Shown here: in pieces, positions 26,460 to 34,207 of the stretch | How the letters are laid out: each line of letters starts with the position of its first letter | How positions within the stretch are numbered: position 1 is the stretch's first letter | Assembly (NCBI GenBank): GCA_964388085.1 | Contig: CAYLZW010000027.1 | Coordinates: 1 to 34,207 of the forward strand | Length of the DNA: 34,207 bases | Direction: 5' to 3' | Origin: CAYLZW01 sp964388085 | GTDB taxonomy: Bacteria > Myxococcota > UBA727 > CAYLZW01 | Translations under genes and position numbers: made by a program | Notes under the pieces: generated by a model | Told to the model about the DNA's origin: nothing | Database searches by the model: none | The model's input: the letters and a program-made list of their open reading frames with translations, nothing else

Positions 26460-27377
26460 ATGGCGGAGACGCATTCGCATCAGGGCTTTCACGGCGACGA
26501 CGATCCGAAGCGGAAGCGGCGGGCGCGAGGTGGCGTCCTGCCGCAAGAGCAGGCGTGGCCCGGGCGCACCGACGAGATGGAGCCGCGCCCCGACCACGGT
26601 GAGCAGAGCTACGTCGGCGCCGGCAAGCTCGAGGGGAAGCGCGCGCTCATCACCGGGGGCGACAGCGGCATCGGCCGCGCGGTGGCCATCGCCTACGCGC
26701 GCGAGGGCGCCGCCGTCGTCATCGGCTACGTCGACGAGAAGGAGGAGCAGGACGCGCGCGACACCGTGCACTGGATCGAGCGCGCGGGCAGACGAGGCCT
26801 CGCGCTGCGCGAGGATCTCGCGAGCCCCGCGGCGTGTCGGCGCCTCGTCACGCGGACGGTGCGCGAGCTCGGCGGCCTCGACATCCTGGTGAACAACGCC
26901 GCCGTCCACTTCGAGGTCGACAGCTTCCTCGACGTCGAGCCCGCGCAGCTCGAGCGCGTCTTTCGCACCAACCTGTTCGCCCCTTTCTGGCTCGCGCAGG
27001 CGGCCGTGCCGCACCTCGTGAGCGGCGGCGTCATCTTGAACACCGGCTCCGTCGTCGCGTTCAAGGGCCACCCGACGCTGCCGGACTACGCGGCGACGAA
27101 GGCGGCCCTGCACAACCTCACTCTGACGCTCGCCACCGCGCTCGCCGACAAGAGCATCCGCGTGAACTGCGTCGCTCCAGGGCCGGTGTGGACGCCGCTC
27201 ATCGCGTCGACGAGACCGGCCGAGAAGCAAGAGCACTTCGGCGCCGACACGTTCTGGCAGCGGCCGGCGCAGCCCGCGGAGATCGCACCGAGCTTCGTGT
27301 TCCTCGCGAGCGCGGACGGCCGCTACTACACGGGCGAGGTGCTCGCCCCCACGGGCGGTCCCTTCACGAGCCGCTGA
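26460..27377 (+). CDS. Short-chain dehydrogenase/reductase, YghA/GS39 stress-type
   Basis: A 305-residue oxidoreductase. ATG 26460 follows GGAGGGG closely. The N-terminal extension (1-55), with QAWPGRTDEMEPRPDHGEQSY-like spacing, is the hallmark of the YghA/YdaD (general stress protein 39) branch. The Rossmann core has TGGDSGIGRA (65-74) for cofactor binding, NNAA at 145-148, Ser197 in NTGS, and the catalytic YAATK pair Tyr210/Lys214. The C-terminal GEVLAPTGG is typical. Substrates of this branch are poorly defined aldehydes or sugars. All catalytic residues are present, so activity is expected. It is convergent with the large kinase gene, 18 bp away, and divergent from the metalloprotease gene. 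Confidence 0.93.
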   Translation: MAETHSHQGFHGDDDPKRKRRARGGVLPQEQAWPGRTDEMEPRPDHGEQSYVGAGKLEGKRALITGGDSGIGRAVAIAYAREGAAVVIGYVDEKEEQDARDTVHWIERAGRRGLALREDLASPAACRRLVTRTVRELGGLDILVNNAAVHFEVDSFLDVEPAQLERVFRTNLFAPFWLAQAAVPHLVSGGVILNTGSVVAFKGHPTLPDYAATKAALHNLTLTLATALADKSIRVNCVAPGPVWTPLIASTRPAEKQEHFGADTFWQRPAQPAEIAPSFVFLASADGRYYTGEVLAPTGGPFTSR

Positions 27378-27395
27378 GCTGTGTCGCGCGTCGGG

Positions 27396-30233
<2,838 letters not shown>

Positions 30234-30278
30234 GGAGCGATCTTCGATGCTCCGGGGAGCGGGAGCAACTGTCCGAGG

Positions 30279-31199
30279 TCACGTCTCGGGGTCGGCCCAC
30301 AGCCAGGCCGCGCCGCGCACGCCGCTCGAGTCGCCGTGCCGGGCGCGCACGATGGGCACGTCGACGACATCGGAGAAGATGTAGCGCGCGAGCAGGCGCG
30401 GCAGGTTCGCGTACAGGCGCGTCAGGTTCGAGACGCCGCCGCCGAGCACGATGACGTCGGGATCGAGCACGTTCACGAGCGTCGCCAAGGAGCGCGCCAA
30501 GCGATCCTCGAGGCGCCGGAGCGTGGCCTCGCAGGCAAGGTCACCTCGCTGCGCTCGCTCGTCGATGTCTTGCAGCGACAGGCCGAGCCCCGTCGACGAC
30601 AGGTGATCGCGCTCGACGCCGGGGCCGGACACGAACGTCTCCACGCAGCCGCTCTTGCCGCAATAGCAGGGAGGTCCCGGCCGCTCGCCTTCGCTCGACC
30701 AGGGCAGCGGGTTGTGTCCCCACTCGCCGGCGATGGCATGACGCCCGCGCCACGGCTCACGATCGACGACGACACCGCCGCCGCAGCCGGTGCCGACGAT
30801 GACGCCGAAGACCACGCGCGCCCCCGCGGCGGCGCCATCCACGGCCTCGGACACCGTGAAGCAGTTGGCGTCGTTCTCGACGCGAACGGGCCGGCCGAGC
30901 GCCGCCGCGAGATCCCGATCGAAGGGGCGACCGTTCAGCCAGGTCGAGTTCGCGTTCTTCACGAGGCCGGTCGCGGGAGAGATCGCCCCGGGCAGGCCGA
31001 CGCCCACGCTCGCGCGCTCGACGGTGCCGCCCCGGCGCGCTTGCTCCTCGACGTCGTGCACGAGCTTCACGATGGCCGCGATGCTGCCGGCGTAGTCGTC
31101 ACGCGGGGTCGCTACGCGCACGCGCGCCAGCGACTCGCCCGCCGGTGAGAGGGCGATGGCTTCGATCTTGGTGCCGCCGAGGTCCACACCGATGCGCAT
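30279..31199 (-). CDS. mak: ROK-family fructokinase (Mak type)
   Basis: A 306-residue sugar kinase, very close in pattern to E. coli Mak throughout its length. ATP site MRIGVDLGGTKIEAIAL, followed by KNANSTWLNGRPFDRDL, catalytic Asp110 in VENDANCF, GTGCGGGV, and zinc-site residues His162 in EWGHNPLPW with Cys178, Cys180 and Cys185 in CYCGKSGC. The C-terminal RARHGDSSGVRGAAWLW is also a Mak signature. It would phosphorylate fructose (some family members also accept mannose or glucose) for entry into glycolysis. ATG at 31197-31199. It is directly upstream of the large kinase gene on the same strand with a 45-bp gap, and may share its transcript. Confidence 0.94.
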   Translation of the reverse strand: MRIGVDLGGTKIEAIALSPAGESLARVRVATPRDDYAGSIAAIVKLVHDVEEQARRGGTVERASVGVGLPGAISPATGLVKNANSTWLNGRPFDRDLAAALGRPVRVENDANCFTVSEAVDGAAAGARVVFGVIVGTGCGGGVVVDREPWRGRHAIAGEWGHNPLPWSSEGERPGPPCYCGKSGCVETFVSGPGVERDHLSSTGLGLSLQDIDERAQRGDLACEATLRRLEDRLARSLATLVNVLDPDVIVLGGGVSNLTRLYANLPRLLARYIFSDVVDVPIVRARHGDSSGVRGAAWLWADPET

Positions 31200-31255
31200 G
31201 GACAGCCCGTGTAGCCTCGAACCGAGGCTCGGTCATCCAGGGGCAGCGGCGCGCT

Positions 31256-31564
31256 TTACGCCGGCCAGAAGAAGAACCAGAACACCCAGCCGGTGAGGCC
31301 GACGACGAACACGAGCGACGCGAGCGCGAGCAGCCACCGGCCCGTGCGGATCTCCCGCCGCATGGCCATGATGCCCTGCTCGCGGGCGCTGGCGTTCTCG
31401 CCCTCGAGAACGGCCCCCGAGGGCGCGGCGTTCGGCGTCTCGGGCACCGCGTCGGCGCCGCCGCACGCGACCTCCGCGCTCGGGTGGCCGTTCGAACCCT
31501 GGCTGAGCTGCGGCACGTCGTCCTCCTCCCAGAGCCCCATCCACAGTCGCTCGCTCACGAGCAC
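31256..31564 (-). CDS. Small single-pass membrane protein (hypothetical)
   Basis: A protein of up to 102 residues. The start is uncertain: the GTG at 31562-31564 has AAGGCGAG upstream; a GTG at 31556-31558 and an ATG at 31538-31540 are alternatives. The N-terminal two-thirds is polar and low in complexity. The C-terminus has a basic stretch (MRREIRTGRW) and then one hydrophobic helix, LLALASLVFVVGLTGWVFWFFFWPA, ending the protein. This is a tail-anchored layout. No known family is recognised. It lies 56 bp upstream of mak on the same strand and is divergent from the RNA-methyltransferase gene. Confidence 0.6.
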   Translation of the reverse strand: MLVSERLWMGLWEEDDVPQLSQGSNGHPSAEVACGGADAVPETPNAAPSGAVLEGENASAREQGIMAMRREIRTGRWLLALASLVFVVGLTGWVFWFFFWPA

Positions 31565-31601
31565 CGTTCAGCTCGCCTTCGCGCAAGCTGATGGGTGCTC
31601 T

Positions 31602-31610
31602 AAAGGAGGT
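31602..31610 (+). promoter_or_regulatory. Orphan perfect Shine-Dalgarno-like sequence
   Basis: AAAGGAGGT, complementary over nine bases to the 16S rRNA 3' end, but no ATG, GTG or TTG lies at usable distance; the methyltransferase start is 56 bases away. GGAGG (31605-31609) could pair with CCTCC (31627-31631). Confidence 0.4.
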
Positions 31611-31666
31611 AACGACGGCAGACATTCCTCCCAAGCGCCGCTGTCTGTGGCAAGGTGCCGCACCGC

Positions 31667-32977
31667 ATGGCTGGACGTTCTCCTCGTCGTGGGCGCCGTT
31701 CACCGGCCGACGCTCGTCCCGCCCAGGACTCGCTCGCGGCCGCGGGGCACCTGTACGCCGCCTGCACGCGCGACGACGCGCCGCTCGATCGCACCATCGC
31801 GCGCTTTCTGAAGGAGCGCCGCGGCCTCGACGACGACAAGGCGCGCTCCTTCGTGGTGCGCACGGCCCAAGGCATGCTGCGAAACCGGCGCTGGCTCGAG
31901 GCTGCGGCGGCCACCCTGCCCTTTCGTCCGACGCGCGAGGCGCTGGTCTGCCTCTACCTCGTCGCGCGCGACGGCGTGCCGGCCGAGTCGCTCGGCCTCG
32001 ACGACAAGACCAAGAAGACGCTGCTGTTCGCCGGCAAGAAGGCGGACGCGAGCGGGCTCGCCGTGCGCGCGTCGCTGCCCGACTGGTTGGCGACCTGCCT
32101 GCTCGACGAGCTCGGTGAGGACGAGGGCACCCAGCTGGCCATGTCGCTGACGGAGGCCCCGCCCACGACGCTGCGCGCGAGCTCTCTCAAGGGCACGCGG
32201 GCCGAGCTCATCGAGGCGCTCGCGCGCGAGGGCTTCGCGGCGCGCGCGACGGCGCTCAGCCCCTTCGGTGTCGTCGTCGATAACCCTGGCTCATTGTTTC
32301 GCAGCGAGGCCTTTCAGGGCGGCCGGTTCGAGATGCAGGACGAGGCGAGCCAGCTCGCGGTCCTGCTGATGGACGCGCGGCCTGGTCAGCTCGTCGTCGA
32401 CGGCTGCGCGGGCGCGGGCGGCAAGACGCTCGCGCTCGCGGCCGCCATGGAGAACAAGGGCCGCTTGCTCGCCTTCGACGTGGCCGCCTTTCGCCTCGAG
32501 GACCTGAGAAAGCGCGCGCGCCGGGCCGACGTCCATAACCTGCGCGTGCAGGCGCTGTCGTCGAACAACGACCCGGCCGTGAAGCGCCTAACGGGCAAGG
32601 CGGACGCCGTCCTCGTCGACGCGCCTTGCTCCGGCAGCGGCGTGCTGCGCCGAAACCCCGACACGAAGTGGCAGCTCGGCCAAGACGACGTGAGCCGCAT
32701 GCGCCTACAGCAGGCGGACATCCTCGACGCCTACGCGCCGCTCGTGAAGGGCGGCGGGCGGCTCGTCTACGCGACCTGCTCGGTGCTGCGCGACGAGGAT
32801 GAACGGCAGGTCGAGGAATTCCTCGCGCGCACGCCCGGCTTCGTGTTGCGCTCCGCCACCGAGCTGCTGCGCGCGGCCGGCGTGCCGCTCGAGGACCGCG
32901 GCGACTACCTGCGGCTGTTTCCGCATCGCCACGGCACCGACGGCTTCTTCGCCGCCGTGCTCGAGAAGAGGAGCTGA
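31667..32977 (+). CDS. RsmB/NOL1/NOP2/Sun-family RNA (cytosine-5) methyltransferase
   Basis: A 436-residue enzyme that would transfer methyl from S-adenosylmethionine to C5 of cytosine in rRNA or tRNA. The basic N-terminus is followed by a helical NusB-like region (about 20-150). The Rossmann-fold catalytic domain shows VVDGCAGAGGKTLALA (SAM site), the motif IV VDAPCSGSGVLRRNPD (Cys321) and motif VI ATCSV (catalytic Cys371), then HGTDGFFAAVLE at the end. ATG 31667 with AAGGTG upstream is preferred over a GTG 12 bases before it. The stop lies 3 bases before the pseudouridine-synthase ATG, so the two RNA-modification genes form an operon. RsmB is the likeliest equivalent, but the precise target is not certain. 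Confidence 0.92.
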   Translation: MAGRSPRRGRRSPADARPAQDSLAAAGHLYAACTRDDAPLDRTIARFLKERRGLDDDKARSFVVRTAQGMLRNRRWLEAAAATLPFRPTREALVCLYLVARDGVPAESLGLDDKTKKTLLFAGKKADASGLAVRASLPDWLATCLLDELGEDEGTQLAMSLTEAPPTTLRASSLKGTRAELIEALAREGFAARATALSPFGVVVDNPGSLFRSEAFQGGRFEMQDEASQLAVLLMDARPGQLVVDGCAGAGGKTLALAAAMENKGRLLAFDVAAFRLEDLRKRARRADVHNLRVQALSSNNDPAVKRLTGKADAVLVDAPCSGSGVLRRNPDTKWQLGQDDVSRMRLQQADILDAYAPLVKGGGRLVYATCSVLRDEDERQVEEFLARTPGFVLRSATELLRAAGVPLEDRGDYLRLFPHRHGTDGFFAAVLEKRS

Positions 32978-32980
32978 GCG

Positions 32981-33892
32981 ATGCCGCGCTTCGCCGTCGA
33001 ACGCCCCTCGTCGCTGGCCGCCTTCCTCGGCGCGCGGCTGCCGGGCTGGAAGAAGGCGACGCTGAAGCGCTACCTCGAGCGCGGCGCGGTCAGCGTGAAC
33101 GGCGTCGTCGTGCAGCGGGGCGGACACGCGCTGGCGCCGGGCGACGAGGTCGCCCTCGAGGAGCACCGGCCCTCCACCCTGCAAGGGCGTCGCGTCGGGT
33201 CCGGCCGCGCGGGGCTCCGCGTTCTTCACGTCGACGATTTCATTATCGTCGTAGATAAGCCGGCGGGGCTGCTCTCCACCTCGGAGCCGCCGGACCAGGA
33301 CAAGCCCTCGGTGCTCTCCCTGCTCGAGCGCGAGCTCGGCCGCACGGGGGAGCGGGGCAAGGCCTACGCGGTGCATCGGCTCGATCGCGACACCTCGGGG
33401 CTCCTGCTGGTGGCGCGCAGCTACAAGGCGCGCGAGGTGATCGTGAAGCGCTGGGCCGAGGTCGAGAAGGTGTACGTGGCCGTGGTGCAGGGCAGGCTCG
33501 ATCCTGCCGAGGGGACCATCGTCGCGGCGCTGCGCGAGGACAAGCGCACCCTCGACGTCCGCGTCGACGAGCACGACAAGGCCTCGCGGCGGACGGTGTC
33601 GCACTACCAGACCCTGTTCGAGGGCCGCGGCCGCTCGCTCGTCGAGGTGCGGCTCGAGACCGGACACAAGCACCAGATCCGCGTGCACCTCGCCTCGCGC
33701 GGCTGTCCCATCGTCGGCGATCCGCGCTACGGCGGGGAGCCGCGGGGCGACGTGCGGCGGATGGCGCTGCACGCGTGGCGCCTGTCCTTCCCGCACCCCA
33801 TGCGGGAGGAGCGCCTGTCCTTCGAGAGCCCCGTGCCGTCGTCGTTCGAGGCGCTCGTCGGCAGGGCGGCCCCGAGCGGCGCGGGATCGTAA
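32981..33892 (+). CDS. RluA-family RNA pseudouridine synthase
   Basis: A 303-residue enzyme isomerising uridine to pseudouridine in rRNA or tRNA. The N-terminal S4-like RNA-binding domain (about 8-65) contains KATLKRYLERGAVSVNGVVV. The catalytic domain begins LRVLHVDDFIIVVDKPAGLLS. The RluA active site is HRLDRDTSGLLLVAR, with catalytic Asp135. Later family landmarks: VEVRLETGHKHQIRVHLA and GDPRYGG, then LHAWRLSFPHP. The ATG at 32981 has AGAGGAG 7 bases upstream, overlapping the end of the methyltransferase gene. Whether it is RluC-, RluD- or tRNA-specific cannot be decided. Confidence 0.94.
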   Translation: MPRFAVERPSSLAAFLGARLPGWKKATLKRYLERGAVSVNGVVVQRGGHALAPGDEVALEEHRPSTLQGRRVGSGRAGLRVLHVDDFIIVVDKPAGLLSTSEPPDQDKPSVLSLLERELGRTGERGKAYAVHRLDRDTSGLLLVARSYKAREVIVKRWAEVEKVYVAVVQGRLDPAEGTIVAALREDKRTLDVRVDEHDKASRRTVSHYQTLFEGRGRSLVEVRLETGHKHQIRVHLASRGCPIVGDPRYGGEPRGDVRRMALHAWRLSFPHPMREERLSFESPVPSSFEALVGRAAPSGAGS

Positions 33893-33950
33893 GCTGCGCG
33901 ACCGAGCAGACACCTTCCGTTCGAAGCCCCCGCGCGTTAGGCGACGAGAC

Positions 33951-34207
33951 ATGAACGACGATCTCAAGAGCACCATCGAGGCCGCCTTCGAAGACAAGGC
34001 CAACGTCAACGCCGGCACCAACGGCGCCGTACGCGAGGCGGTCGACGCCGCGCTCGGCTACCTCGACAGCGGCGTCGCCCGCGTGGCGTCGAAGGAGGGC
34101 GACACCTGGGTCGTACACCAGTGGCTGAAGAAGGCGGTGCTGCTCTCGTTCCGCCTGAACGACATGACGCCCATCGAGGGCGGGCCCGGCGGCGCGCGCT
34201 GGTGGGA
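33951..34207 (+). CDS. dapD: 2,3,4,5-tetrahydropyridine-2,6-dicarboxylate N-succinyltransferase, N-terminal part
   Basis: A 3'-truncated gene: the window ends after about 85 codons. The translation reads NDDLKSTIEAAFEDKANVN, later EAVDAALGYLDSGVARVA, then the highly conserved VHQWLKKAVLLSFRLND. This last block and its position match DapD from E. coli closely. DapD adds succinyl to the cyclic intermediate in the succinylase branch of lysine and meso-diaminopimelate synthesis, feeding peptidoglycan. The hexapeptide-repeat catalytic domain lies beyond the window. It starts 58 bases after the pseudouridine-synthase stop; the ribosome-binding site is weak (GACGAG). Confidence 0.9.
   Translation, partial: MNDDLKSTIEAAFEDKANVNAGTNGAVREAVDAALGYLDSGVARVASKEGDTWVVHQWLKKAVLLSFRLNDMTPIEGGPGGARWW

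Noticed and set aside
31591..32118. An alternative + strand frame beginning near the orphan Shine-Dalgarno sequence
   Set aside because: Its ATG lies before the Shine-Dalgarno sequence, not after it, and most of the frame is a shadow of the methyltransferase gene.

Overview
This is a GC-rich chromosomal segment (about 70% G+C by eye). Gene content points to a myxobacterium-like member of Myxococcota (former Deltaproteobacteria). The clues are two large Ser/Thr kinases with C-terminal helical repeats, a PP2C phosphatase, a lipoprotein with Asp-Ala-Gly repeats and a CG-DDGCGGSCG-type tail, secreted modular GH5 enzymes, and many surface lipoproteins. The taxonomic call is inference; no rRNA marker is present. 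I see no tRNA, rRNA, CRISPR array, insertion sequence or phage gene.

Layout. 1-705: the 3' end of a formylglycine-generating-enzyme-like (FGE) gene, overlapped convergently by a small membrane-protein gene. 841-8952: a MoxR/DUF58 envelope module in two facing transcription units. The + arm is an RDD-SpoIIM fusion followed by a DUF58 protein. The - arm is a multi-pass membrane protein, a DUF4129-type protein, a DUF4350-type protein and a MoxR ATPase. An odd, possibly deiminase-fold protein lies at the junction. 9077-12139: a secreted TolB-like/TPR protein, then a DsbD-like thiol transporter lacking the usual N-terminal periplasmic domain. 12156-18645 (all - strand): DAG-repeat lipoprotein, M23 endopeptidase, PP2C phosphatase, membrane-anchored clan-AA aspartic protease, Ser/Thr kinase and a 57-residue protein.

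18979-22918: two tandem, clearly duplicated secreted GH5 glycoside hydrolases with repetitive linkers and a shared small C-terminal 'WW' module (one copy in the first, three in the second). A 100-N assembly gap sits inside the second linker. 23082-24979: a DUF5752 gene translationally coupled to a trehalose glycosyltransferring synthase (TreT). 25024-26265: a secreted metzincin-type zinc protease lipoprotein. 26460-27377: a stress-type short-chain dehydrogenase. 27396-31564 (- strand): a large TPR Ser/Thr kinase, a Mak-type fructokinase and a small membrane protein. 31667-34207: an RsmB-like RNA methyltransferase, an RluA-type pseudouridine synthase and the 5' end of dapD.

How the genes may work together: the MoxR/DUF58 module, M23 peptidase, DsbD-like protein and proteases all act at the cell envelope. 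The kinases and the phosphatase supply reversible Ser/Thr phosphorylation. The GH5 pair suggests extracellular polysaccharide attack, and TreT and Mak suggest sugar and trehalose handling. The least ordinary items are the shared 'WW' module of the GH5 pair, the central protein of the MoxR module with an apparently missing catalytic Cys, and the TPR plus acidic linker plus single-domain aspartic protease.
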